Source: JBBDRX01 sp040905245 (lineage in GTDB: Bacteria; Bacteroidota; Rhodothermia; Balneolales; Balneolaceae). Taken from it: a stretch of 13,389 nucleotides of DNA. The stretch is taken from contig JBBDRX010000005.1 in NCBI GenBank assembly GCA_040905245.1, positions 1 through 13,389 of the forward strand, given 5' to 3'. Position numbers and translations under genes: made by a program. Below are positions 1-7,311 of the stretch, piece after piece. Under the pieces are notes generated by a model. That model did not search any database. It was not told the DNA's origin and was given only the letters and a program-made list of their open reading frames with translations. The stretch's first letter is position 1, and every line of letters starts with the position of its first letter.

Positions 1-1902
1 AAGAGTTTCCCATCCGGTACGACCGGACAGGAAGTTGCCGAATCTATTTCAAAAGGTCTTGCCAGGCAGGCTCTGAGTATTACATACAATGGAGAAATCC
101 GGGATTTGTCCCGCCCAATTACTGAAAACGGGGCTGTTGAAATCAATACCTGGGAAAGTGAAGATGGCCAATACACATTCTGGCACTCGACTGCTCATCT
201 TCTTGCCGAAGCCGTACAGGAGCTTTATCCCGATGCGAAGTTTGGCATCGGTCCTCCAATAGAGAGTGGATTCTACTACGATATCGATTTTGGAGATCAA
301 GCCCTTTCTTCGGACGATCTTGAGCAGATCGAGTCGAAGATAATCGAACTTGCAAAGCAGAAGTCCGAGTATCAACGAAGAGAGGTAAGCAAAGAGGAAG
401 CGCTCGCCTTCTACAAAAAACGAGAGAACCCATACAAGGTTGAGCTGATTGAGGAGCTTGAAGATGGTACAATCACATTCTATGAACAAGGCAATTTCAC
501 TGATCTCTGTCGCGGCCCCCATCTGCCCGACACCTCCTCCATCAAAGCTGTAAAACTGACATCGATCGCCGGAGCCTACTGGCGTGGTGATTCAGACAGT
601 CAACAGCTTACACGTATTTACGGTATCAGTTTCCCAAAGCAGAAGTGGCTCAATGAATACCTCCATCGAATGGAGGAAGCCCGGAAGCGTGATCACAAAA
701 AATTGGGAAGAGAGCTGGGTATCTACCTGATGGACCCCAAAGTCGGAAGCGGTCTTCCGATGTGGCTTCCAAACGGTACGACCATCAGAAGAATTCTGGA
801 ACAGTTTCTCCGACAGCTACAGCTGGAACGAGGATACAAAGAGGTGATCACTCCCCATATAGCCACAATTGAACTATACAAGCAGTCCGGTCACTACCCC
901 TACTATCAGGATTCCCAATTCGATCCGATACAGGTTGACGACGAGGAGTACATGCTCAAGCCGATGAACTGCCCCCATCACCATAAAATTTACGATAGCG
1001 AGCTGCGCAGCTACAGAGAGTTACCACTCCGACTGGCCGAGTTCGGGACAGTCTATCGCTATGAGCAGTCCGGAGAGCTGAATGGGCTCTCCCGGGTCCG
1101 TGGTTTCACCCAGGACGACGCTCACATCTACTGCACCCACGACCAGTTGAAACAAGAGATCAGAAATACCATTGAATTGACTCAGGTCGTCTTTCAGACG
1201 TTCGGCATGGATGTAGACGTTCGCCTCTCCTGGAGAGATGACAATGAAGCCAAGTATGGTGGTGAATTGGGATACTGGGAGCGAGCCCAGGACGAAATCC
1301 GGGCAGTTGCCGATGAAATGGGGCTCGACTATCGAGTCGCACTTGGCGAAGCGAGTTTTTACGGACCCAAAATTGACTTCATTATCAAAGATGCCATTGG
1401 CCGGAAATGGCAGTTGGGAACGGTTCAGGTAGACTATGTGATGCCGGAACGCTTTGACCTCACCTATGTTGGCCGGGATAATGAGAAGCACCGACCGGTT
1501 ATTATACACCGGGCTCCGTTCGGATCCATGGAGCGATTCACAGGGATCCTCATTGAACATTTCGCTGGCGATTTCCCACTCTGGCTTTCCCCTGTTCAGA
1601 TCAAAATTCTTCCGGTTTCTGACGACTTTATTCCATTTGCCGAAGAGCTTGCCATGGCCTTCCGGGAAAAGAGTTTCCGGGTCGAAGTCGACAGACGCAG
1701 TGAAAAGGTCGGAGCCAAAATCAGGGATGCGGAAAATAAAAAAATTCCCTATATGTTAATTGTCGGTGAAAAGGAGAAAAACAACGGAACTGTTTCTGTT
1801 CGTCGACATAAACTCGGGGATCAGGGAACGATTCCCATGCAAGAATTCATTAAGCAGATCAGCGAAGAGGTAGTACAAAAAAAGCTCCCTCCTTCGTTTT
1901 AG
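1..1902 (+). CDS. thrS: Threonine--tRNA ligase, 5' end cut by window edge
   Basis: Class II threonyl-tRNA synthetase, which charges tRNA-Thr in the cytoplasm and edits mischarged Ser-tRNA. The reading frame is open from base 1 (first residues KSFPSGTTG, inside the TGS domain), so the true start lies upstream; about 10-15 residues are missing. 633 residues are visible against a usual 640-650. Domains in order: TGS remnant (about 1-50); SAD editing domain with HSTAH (62-66); class II catalytic core with motif 1 near LPMWLPNGT, zinc-site Cys in MNCPHHH, motif 2 at VYRYEQSGELNGLSRVRGF and motif 3 at HRAPFGSMERF; C-terminal anticodon-binding domain from about LSPVQIKILPVSDDF. HRAPFGS in motif 3, in place of the HRAILGS common elsewhere, is the form I associate with Bacteroidota. 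infC follows after 35 nt, so the two are probably co-transcribed. An ATG- or TTG-only gene caller would wrongly start it at TTG 106. Confidence 0.98.
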   Translation, partial: KSFPSGTTGQEVAESISKGLARQALSITYNGEIRDLSRPITENGAVEINTWESEDGQYTFWHSTAHLLAEAVQELYPDAKFGIGPPIESGFYYDIDFGDQALSSDDLEQIESKIIELAKQKSEYQRREVSKEEALAFYKKRENPYKVELIEELEDGTITFYEQGNFTDLCRGPHLPDTSSIKAVKLTSIAGAYWRGDSDSQQLTRIYGISFPKQKWLNEYLHRMEEARKRDHKKLGRELGIYLMDPKVGSGLPMWLPNGTTIRRILEQFLRQLQLERGYKEVITPHIATIELYKQSGHYPYYQDSQFDPIQVDDEEYMLKPMNCPHHHKIYDSELRSYRELPLRLAEFGTVYRYEQSGELNGLSRVRGFTQDDAHIYCTHDQLKQEIRNTIELTQVVFQTFGMDVDVRLSWRDDNEAKYGGELGYWERAQDEIRAVADEMGLDYRVALGEASFYGPKIDFIIKDAIGRKWQLGTVQVDYVMPERFDLTYVGRDNEKHRPVIIHRAPFGSMERFTGILIEHFAGDFPLWLSPVQIKILPVSDDFIPFAEELAMAFREKSFRVEVDRRSEKVGAKIRDAENKKIPYMLIVGEKEKNNGTVSVRRHKLGDQGTIPMQEFIKQISEEVVQKKLPPSF

Positions 1903-1937
1903 CAGTAAATCATAACAAAAAAGCGAGGATCAAAACT

Positions 1938-2489
1938 ATCGCAAACAGAAGACCATCTCGACCGCGCCGAAAGCGTGACAAGGATCGACCCAATATTAAC
2001 GGTGAAATCAGATCCAAAACCGTACGAGTCATCAAACCCGATGAAGATCACGAAATTGTAGAACTGGATCGTGCACTCCAGATTGCAGAATCCTATAAAA
2101 TGGATCTGGTGGAGATCGCACCTGACGCCAGGCCTCCGGTCTGCAAGGTGATCGATTTCGGGAAGTTTATGTACGAGAAGAAAAAGAAAGAGAAAGAGGC
2201 TAAAAAGAAGCAGCATACCATGCAGGTTAAGGAGCTGCGATTCAGGCCCAACACCGACGATCATGATCTGGAGTTCAAAACACGCCATGCTCGCGGGTTT
2301 TTAACAGATGGTGACAAAGTCAAGGCAACCGTTCAGTTCCGGGGCCGAGATATGCTCTACACGGAAAAAGGCACAGAACTTCTGAAAGGGCTGGCTGAGG
2401 AGTTAAGTGATATCTCTCAGGTCGAGACCCGGCCGGCTATGGAAGGACGTCGCATGATCATGATACTGACCCCTTCAAAAGGTTCATAA
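1938..2489 (+). CDS. infC: Translation initiation factor IF-3, non-AUG (ATC) start
   Basis: IF3 binds the 30S subunit, prevents premature 50S joining and checks start-codon and initiator-tRNA pairing. The N-terminal domain carries NINGEIRSKTVRVI and APDARPPVCKVIDFGKFMYE; the C-terminal domain carries KELRFRPNTDDHDLEFKTRHA and GRRMIMILTP. No ATG exists in frame until 2100, which would delete most of the N-terminal domain. I chose ATC at 1938 (IANRRPSRPRRKRDKD...), which gives 183 residues, the usual size; GAGG at 1925-1928 lies 9 nt upstream. ATC at 1929 is a weaker alternative because it touches that ribosome site. Rare AUU/AUC starts on infC are well known: IF3 discriminates against them and so limits its own synthesis. 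Such autoregulation is inferred here. It lies between thrS and rpmI. Confidence 0.95.
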   Translation: MANRRPSRPRRKRDKDRPNINGEIRSKTVRVIKPDEDHEIVELDRALQIAESYKMDLVEIAPDARPPVCKVIDFGKFMYEKKKKEKEAKKKQHTMQVKELRFRPNTDDHDLEFKTRHARGFLTDGDKVKATVQFRGRDMLYTEKGTELLKGLAEELSDISQVETRPAMEGRRMIMILTPSKGS

Positions 2490-2494
2490 TCATA

Positions 2495-2525
2495 TTGTGA
2501 TAGAGATTGATATCCCTTATCTTTT
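2495..2525 (+). promoter_or_regulatory. Possible Bacteroidota-type promoter before rpmI
   Basis: TTG at 2495-2497, a 20-nt spacer, then TATCTTTT at 2518-2525, which matches 7 of 8 positions of TAnnTTTG. A transcript would start near 2532, about 26 nt before the rpmI ATG. The 68-nt gap between infC and rpmI is AT-rich, so a chance match is possible; read-through from thrS/infC may be the main source of transcript. Confidence 0.25.
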
Positions 2526-2557
2526 AAATCTTTAAATTTTCACAGACAGAGCTGGTT

Positions 2558-2758
2558 ATGCCCAAGATGAAATCGAATAGTGGCGCTAAAAAGCGTTTTA
2601 AAGTTACCGGCACCGGTAAAATCAAACGTAAGAAAGCGTTCAAACGACACATTTTGACCAAGAAAAGCAGCAAGCGAAAACGTCAGCTCGGCCAGGACGC
2701 TTATGTCGATGCTGCTGACATGAAGGCAGTTAAAAGCCTTCTCCCGTATGACGCTTGA
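2558..2758 (+). CDS. rpmI: 50S ribosomal protein L35
   Basis: Small, very basic large-subunit protein of 66 residues, the normal L35 length (64-67). It has the typical start MPKMKSNSGAKKRFKVTGTGK and the central KRKKAFKRHILTKKSSKRKRQL. It sits between infC and rplT, the almost universal arrangement. No convincing Shine-Dalgarno is seen ahead of the ATG (upstream bases GAGCTGGTT), which is common in Bacteroidota-like genomes. Confidence 0.98.
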   Translation: MPKMKSNSGAKKRFKVTGTGKIKRKKAFKRHILTKKSSKRKRQLGQDAYVDAADMKAVKSLLPYDA

Positions 2759-2791
2759 AACATAATTTATAACAACTAAACGTTTATTTAA

Positions 2792-3139
2792 ATGCCACGA
2801 TCAAGAAACAGTGTGGCTTCCCGTCGCCGTCGCCGCAAGATTATCAAGCAGGCGAAAGGTTACTGGGGCAGTCGTAAAAACGTTTATACCATTGCCAAGA
2901 ATGCGGTAGAGAAAGGTCTTTTGTACCAGTACCGCGACAGAAAGGTTCGGAAACGAAACTTCCGACGGCTCTGGATTACACGAATTAACGCAGCCGCCAG
3001 ACTGAACGGTACCACTTATGCCAGGTTGATTAACGGCCTGAAGACAAACAATATCGAGATCAACCGGAAAATGCTTGCAGATATTGCTGTGCGCGATCCG
3101 GATACATTTGCAGCCATTGTAAAAGATGCTGTAAACTGA
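2792..3139 (+). CDS. rplT: 50S ribosomal protein L20
   Basis: Binds 23S rRNA early in 50S assembly. The 115 residues are the usual length. The start MPRSRNSVASRRRRRKIIKQAKGYWGSRKN is diagnostic, followed by the globular part with LWITRINAAARLNGTTYARLINGL. It begins 33 nt after rpmI in an AT-rich gap without a clear ribosome site (TTTATTTAAATG). In several bacteria L20 represses its own operon by binding the leader mRNA; I looked for but could not identify such a leader structure. A strong terminator follows 16 nt after the stop. Confidence 0.98.
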   Translation: MPRSRNSVASRRRRRKIIKQAKGYWGSRKNVYTIAKNAVEKGLLYQYRDRKVRKRNFRRLWITRINAAARLNGTTYARLINGLKTNNIEINRKMLADIAVRDPDTFAAIVKDAVN

Positions 3140-3155
3140 CTCGAATGAAGATCAG

Positions 3156-3196
3156 AAGCCGGCAGATCTGGAATACAGGTTTGCCGGTTTTTTTTT
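3156..3196 (+). terminator. Rho-independent terminator between rplT and pheS
   Basis: A 15-bp stem pairs 3156-3170 (AAGCCGGCAGATCTG) with 3176-3190 (CAGGTTTGCCGGTTT), allowing three G-U pairs, around a 5-nt GAATA loop. Nine T (3188-3196) form the U-tract. It should end or reduce transcription from thrS-infC-rpmI-rplT before pheS. It could act as a partial terminator or an attenuator of pheST, but no competing antiterminator helix was found by eye. Confidence 0.9.
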
Positions 3197-3199
3197 GCC

Positions 3200-3233
3200 T
3201 TTGTATTGTCGGAGATGATGTTTTCTACCTTCA
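3200..3233 (+). promoter_or_regulatory. Weak candidate promoter for pheS
   Basis: After the terminator, pheS needs its own start site or read-through. The best match I see is TTTG at 3200-3203, a 22-nt spacer and TACCTTCA at 3226-3233 (6 of 8 to TAnnTTTG). The match is weak, and the placement about 20 nt before the ATG is tight. Confidence 0.2.
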
Positions 3234-3254
3234 ACCATCGAAACAAGACGGACC

Positions 3255-4262
3255 ATGTTTTCAGAGATTGAACACCTAAAAGAAGAGATCAAAAAAACCT
3301 CTCTTGAGACCAGGGAGAGCCTGGAGTCCTTCCGCCTTGAATACCTTTCCAGAAAAGGAAAAATACAGGAAATGTTTCAGCGAATAGGAGAGGTTCCTGC
3401 CGACGAACGGGGCAAGACAGGCAAGGCGATGAATGATCTCAAGCAGCTTGCTCAGAAGCTCTATGAGGAAGCTTCCGATGCTCTTCAAAACCAGCAGCAG
3501 AAAGAGGTTGTTGCGGCAGAAGACCCTACCCTTCCGGTTCGGCCTACCTATTTCGGATCTTTGCATCCGCTTACCCGGACCGTTAATGAGATGAAAGAGA
3601 TTTTTCTCCGACTTGGGTTCGACATCGCCAGCGGGCCGGAAATTGAGGACGATTTCCACAACTTTACCGCACTCAACTTTCCTCCGGACCATCCTGCCAG
3701 AGACATGCAGGACACCTTTTTTGTTCGAAAAGGAGAAGAAAGCGGTCAGGACCTGGTCATGCGAACACACACCTCTCCGGTTCAAATCCGACTGATGAAG
3801 GAGGGTAAGCTACCAATTCGATCCGTTATGCCCGGAAGGGTATTTCGCAACGAAGCGGTCACAGCCAAATCGTACTTTCAGTTTTTTCAGATGGAGGGCC
3901 TCTATATAGACCGGAATGTCAATATGGGCGAACTGATCCAGACACTCGTGATGTTTGCGAGAATGATGTATGGAGAAGATGTGAAGTATCGAGTTCGTCC
4001 CTCCTTCTTTCCATTTACCGAACCAAGTATCGAAATGGATATCTGGTGGGAGACCACCGGGGGTGGACAGTGGCTTGAGATACTCGGAGCCGGCATGGTG
4101 GATCCCAATGTTTTTGAAGCGGCAGGACTTGACCCGGAAACCACAAGTGGATACGCATTTGGAATGGGAGTAGACCGCATAGCCATGCTTAGATATGGAA
4201 TTGACGATATTCGAACTCTCTATGAAAATGACCTCAGGTTTCTGGAGCAGTTTACCGCGTAA
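3255..4262 (+). CDS. pheS: Phenylalanine--tRNA ligase alpha subunit
   Basis: Catalytic subunit of the alpha2-beta2 phenylalanyl-tRNA synthetase. 335 residues, within the usual 330-345. Residues 1-90 form the N-terminal coiled-coil arm that contacts tRNA-Phe. The class II core follows: HPLTRTVNEMKEIF (104-117), the substrate pocket RTHTSP (170-175, with the conserved His172 and Ser174), motif 2 GRVFRNEAVTAKS...FFQMEGL (194-216) and motif 3 GYAFGMGVDRIAML near the end. The usual FHQxEGL reads FFQMEGL here, with Phe211 in place of His. The ATG at 3255 gives the expected start with no strong ribosome site. pheT follows after 77 nt that contain no recognisable gene or signal. Confidence 0.98.
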   Translation: MFSEIEHLKEEIKKTSLETRESLESFRLEYLSRKGKIQEMFQRIGEVPADERGKTGKAMNDLKQLAQKLYEEASDALQNQQQKEVVAAEDPTLPVRPTYFGSLHPLTRTVNEMKEIFLRLGFDIASGPEIEDDFHNFTALNFPPDHPARDMQDTFFVRKGEESGQDLVMRTHTSPVQIRLMKEGKLPIRSVMPGRVFRNEAVTAKSYFQFFQMEGLYIDRNVNMGELIQTLVMFARMMYGEDVKYRVRPSFFPFTEPSIEMDIWWETTGGGQWLEILGAGMVDPNVFEAAGLDPETTSGYAFGMGVDRIAMLRYGIDDIRTLYENDLRFLEQFTA

Positions 4263-4339
4263 TTCAACACGTTCAGAGACCACACGCACCCAGAACGACT
4301 CCAACGATTATTTGACGACCCAGACGATCAACATCACTC

Positions 4340-6754
4340 ATGAAAATTTCCTATAACTGGTTAGCTGACTATATCGACATCCAACTTGCACCGGATCAGG
4401 TAGCAGATAAACTGACACTACTCGGCCTAGAAGTAGAAGAGATGGAAACAACCGGTTCTGAATTCGACCAGATGGTTGTTGGTGAAGTCTTGAAGGTGAA
4501 TAGTCACCCAAATGCAGACCGTCTGCAGATCTGCCAGGTTGATCTGGGTAACCAAACTGTTCAGATTGTATGTGGGGCTCCGAATGTTTCGTCCGGACAG
4601 AAAGTACCTGTAGCTGTTGTCGGCTCCACACTTCCTGTGCCCGACAAGGACGGCAATCCATTTACGATCCGAGAAGCAGAATTGAGGGGAGAACCCTCAA
4701 AAGGGATGATTTGCTCGGAGTCAGAACTTGGAATCGGAAACGATCACTCTGGAATCCTTGTACTGGATTCCGCTCTACCGGCCGGCACTCCTCTTGCCAA
4801 AGCAATTGATATCGATCAGGATACCATTTTTGATATTGCTTTGACCCCAAACCGCCCGGACGCTTCCTCTCATCTCGGAGTGGCAAGAGATCTCTCTGCA
4901 GTACTCGATAAACCGGTCAATTCCCCCTATATAGACCCTGCCAAGGAAACGTACAATCTGGAAGATCGGATTACGATCTCGATTGACGATCCTGAACGCT
5001 GCCATCGGTATGTAGCCCGGATGATAGAAAATGTAACCATCGGGCCTTCCCCTGACTGGCTACAAAAGCGACTGAAGTCGATTGGCCTCCGGCCAGTCAA
5101 CAACGTCGTGGACTGCACTAACTATGTACTCCATGAAGTTGGACAGCCACTTCATGCATTCGACTATGACAAGATTGATTCCGGACAGATTCAGGTTCAA
5201 TCCTTCGACCGGGAGATGAAATTCCGGACCCTTGACGGAGTGGATCGCACAGTTCCTGCCGAAACACTCTTCATTTGTGACGGGAACAAACCGATTGCTC
5301 TGGCGGGGATCATGGGCGGAATAGAGAGTGAAGTGGATGAGAATACCCGGACCGTCCTGCTGGAAAGCGCCTGGTTCCTCCCCTCCTCCATTCGGAAATC
5401 GTCCAGGGCACTGACGCTTCAAACCGATTCCTCCTACCGATACGAGCGCGGAATCGATCCCAACCTGGCTCGCAAGGCGTGTGACCGGGCAGCGAAACTG
5501 ATAGCCGAGCTCTCCGGTGGTGAAGTGCTCCTGGGTGTTACCGACAACTATCCGAACCGGCACGAAGAGCTATCGGTATTCCTGAGGATGAAAAGGTTGA
5601 ACGACCTGCTGGGAACATCCATTGAAGCCGAAAAAGCCATGTCCATTCTAAATTCACTGGAGATCCAATCCGTGAAAAAAAAGGATGGACTTCTACAGTG
5701 TACGGTTCCCACCTTTCGGCCAGACATCGCCCGAGAAGTCGACCTGATCGAAGAGGTCGGCCGAGTCTATGATTACAACAATATCCCTGCCCCGAAAACG
5801 ATTCCTTTTTATCAGCCACGTCCTCTTGAGCAGAGAGAGCAACTCCACAACAGAATTCGAACCGTAGCCACTCGCCTGCGTTACAAAGAGATTTCAACTA
5901 ATTCTCTCCTCTCTTCCAAAGAGGCCATTCAGTTCAGTGCAGAGATCGAACAGATTCGTACGCTAAACCCGGTATCACAAGAAGCAACTACACTGAGAAC
6001 CACGCTCTTGTCAGGCTTCCTGAAAGTTGCTCAATTCAACCTGAACCGAAACGCCAAAAGCCTTCGTCTGTTTGAAGTTGGACAGACATACAAACGGTCC
6101 GACCAGGGATCCTGGATCGAAGGAGTGGAAGAACACGGAAAGCTTCTGCTTGGGCTTTGTGGATACCGATCACGTGATACATGGCGAACCGAAGAGGAAC
6201 CATTTACCCTTTTTGATCTGAAGGAAGATCTGGAATCCACGCTACTTCAACTCGGGTTGAACCATACAGAACTGAAACTGGAATCAGATGCTGGCGGTCT
6301 GCTCAACTACCGAGTTGGTGAAAAACCAATTGCGACTTTACAGGAAGTTTCCGATGAGATTCGCAATGAATTTGACATACCCCTCCCTGTTTTTGCTGCT
6401 GAAGTGGATATTACCCACCTGGAAGATCTGGATACAACAGGGCACTCCACTTCCTACCAGCCGGTAGCGAAATTTCCACCGTTTGAATACGATGTCGCCT
6501 ATATTGTCAATCATGCGACTCCGGCTGGAGACCTGGTCGACACCATTCGAAATACCGCTGGGAACGTTCTGCACCAGCTCGATGTATTTGATGTATATGA
6601 AGGGAAAAACATCGGAAACGACAAAAAAAGTATTGCAATTCGACTGACTTTTTTAGATAGTAACAAGACTCTGACTATCAAAGAGGTAGAACCCCTTGTT
6701 AAACAAATTACCAAAGCCCTGGAAAATCGGTTTGGAGCGAAACTGAGATCCTGA
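4340..6754 (+). CDS. pheT: Phenylalanine--tRNA ligase beta subunit
   Basis: Non-catalytic but essential subunit of PheRS; it binds tRNA-Phe and edits Tyr-tRNA-Phe. 804 residues, the full bacterial length. Domains in order: N-terminal MKISYNWLADYI; EMAP-type OB tRNA-binding domain (about 42-155, with HPNADRLQICQVDLG); B3/B4 editing domain (about 210-395, ending at SSYRYERGIDP); B5 domain (about 415-482, TFRPDIAREVDLIEEVGRVYDY); the catalytic-like core; and the C-terminal ferredoxin-fold anticodon-binding domain (706-804, FPPFEYDVAYIV to the end). Only 3 nt separate its stop from the next gene, so pheT probably heads into the zapA group on one transcript. Confidence 0.98.
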   Translation: MKISYNWLADYIDIQLAPDQVADKLTLLGLEVEEMETTGSEFDQMVVGEVLKVNSHPNADRLQICQVDLGNQTVQIVCGAPNVSSGQKVPVAVVGSTLPVPDKDGNPFTIREAELRGEPSKGMICSESELGIGNDHSGILVLDSALPAGTPLAKAIDIDQDTIFDIALTPNRPDASSHLGVARDLSAVLDKPVNSPYIDPAKETYNLEDRITISIDDPERCHRYVARMIENVTIGPSPDWLQKRLKSIGLRPVNNVVDCTNYVLHEVGQPLHAFDYDKIDSGQIQVQSFDREMKFRTLDGVDRTVPAETLFICDGNKPIALAGIMGGIESEVDENTRTVLLESAWFLPSSIRKSSRALTLQTDSSYRYERGIDPNLARKACDRAAKLIAELSGGEVLLGVTDNYPNRHEELSVFLRMKRLNDLLGTSIEAEKAMSILNSLEIQSVKKKDGLLQCTVPTFRPDIAREVDLIEEVGRVYDYNNIPAPKTIPFYQPRPLEQREQLHNRIRTVATRLRYKEISTNSLLSSKEAIQFSAEIEQIRTLNPVSQEATTLRTTLLSGFLKVAQFNLNRNAKSLRLFEVGQTYKRSDQGSWIEGVEEHGKLLLGLCGYRSRDTWRTEEEPFTLFDLKEDLESTLLQLGLNHTELKLESDAGGLLNYRVGEKPIATLQEVSDEIRNEFDIPLPVFAAEVDITHLEDLDTTGHSTSYQPVAKFPPFEYDVAYIVNHATPAGDLVDTIRNTAGNVLHQLDVFDVYEGKNIGNDKKSIAIRLTFLDSNKTLTIKEVEPLVKQITKALENRFGAKLRS

Positions 6755-6757
6755 ACC

Positions 6758-7018
6758 ATGGAATCTGAACACGAGATCAACAGAGAGGTTGAGCAGTTTT
6801 ATCTGCTTTTGGGGCAGTTACGTAAGCAGATAGTGCAACTTAAACAAGAAAACAGAGAGCTTCGTGCAGAAAATGAACAACTGCAGGAACAGACAGGGCA
6901 GCAAGAGAATAATCGTGAAGAGGTCTTCTCAGTTCTTGGAGAGTCGGAACGGATCGCTCTGCGACATCAGATTGATGGGCTGATCGCCAAAATTGACAGG
7001 CACCTGGAAGGATTGTGA
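6758..7018 (+). CDS. Small coiled-coil protein upstream of zapA (ZapB-like candidate)
   Basis: 86 residues, acidic and glutamine-rich, with no signal peptide or membrane segment. About residues 8-50 (EQFYLLLGQLRKQIVQLKQE through NEQLQEQTGQQ) show the heptad-like L/I/V spacing of a coiled coil. A short linker (NNREEVFSVLGESER) leads to a second helix, IALRHQIDGLIAKIDRHLEGL. It starts 3 nt after pheT and ends one base before the zapA ATG, so translation is probably coupled. Size, coiled coil and position fit a ZapB-like partner of ZapA at the Z-ring. That role is inferred from context; coiled coils this short cannot be assigned by sequence alone. It could equally be a clade-specific uncharacterised helper. 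Confidence 0.8.
   Translation: MESEHEINREVEQFYLLLGQLRKQIVQLKQENRELRAENEQLQEQTGQQENNREEVFSVLGESERIALRHQIDGLIAKIDRHLEGL
7006..7011 (+). promoter_or_regulatory. Ribosome binding site deciding the zapA start
   Basis: GGAAGG lies 8 nt before ATG 7020, inside the last codons of the preceding coiled-coil gene. It supports 7020 as the start, over the ATG-lacking alternative 27 nt upstream, which would add nine residues (MTGTWKDCD) unlike any ZapA. Confidence 0.6.
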
Positions 7019-7019
7019 T

Positions 7020-7307
7020 ATGAAATCGATCAAGGTAACCATACTGGGAAAACAGTATCCGCTAAAAGTGGCGGATGATGAAGTGCAGAACATGCAGCGA
7101 ATAGCACGATTTGTAGATGAAAAATTCAGACTCTACAAGCAGGAATTCAGCAAACAGCCCGAAACGACCATTATGGTTCTTGCCGCCCTCAGTATTGCCG
7201 AGGAACTCTTCGAAACCCGAAATAAGGCACAGTCCGGTCCAGACCAGAAGGAAATGATCGAGCGTATGAACCGTTCTATCAAGGAATTGATGGAAGAGAC
7301 TTTCTGA
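7020..7307 (+). CDS. zapA: Cell division protein ZapA
   Basis: Cytoplasmic protein that cross-links FtsZ filaments and stabilises the Z-ring. 95 residues, typical for the short bacterial ZapA. The N-terminal beta-rich head reads MKSIKVTILGKQYPLKV, followed by the helix NMQRIARFVDEKFR and the second helix MVLAALSIAEELFETRNKA. The C-terminal coiled coil (KEMIERMNRSIKELMEE) mediates dimer and tetramer formation. It begins one base after the upstream coiled-coil gene and lies 4 nt before the SDR gene, so all three probably share a transcript with pheT. Location next to pheT is common in Bacteroidota. Confidence 0.93.
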   Translation: MKSIKVTILGKQYPLKVADDEVQNMQRIARFVDEKFRLYKQEFSKQPETTIMVLAALSIAEELFETRNKAQSGPDQKEMIERMNRSIKELMEETF

Positions 7308-7311
7308 CTGA

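Noticed and set aside
1021..1560. A 179-codon minus-strand open frame inside thrS.
   Set aside because: It lies fully opposite the conserved ThrRS catalytic core and shows no family signature.
3145..3279. A 44-codon frame starting at ATG 3145 with two Phe codons over the T-run, resembling a pheM-type leader peptide for pheST attenuation.
   Set aside because: The Phe codons come from the T-tract itself and lie after the terminator stem, not before it, so ribosome stalling there could not free an antiterminator. No ribosome site is seen, and the frame runs into pheS.
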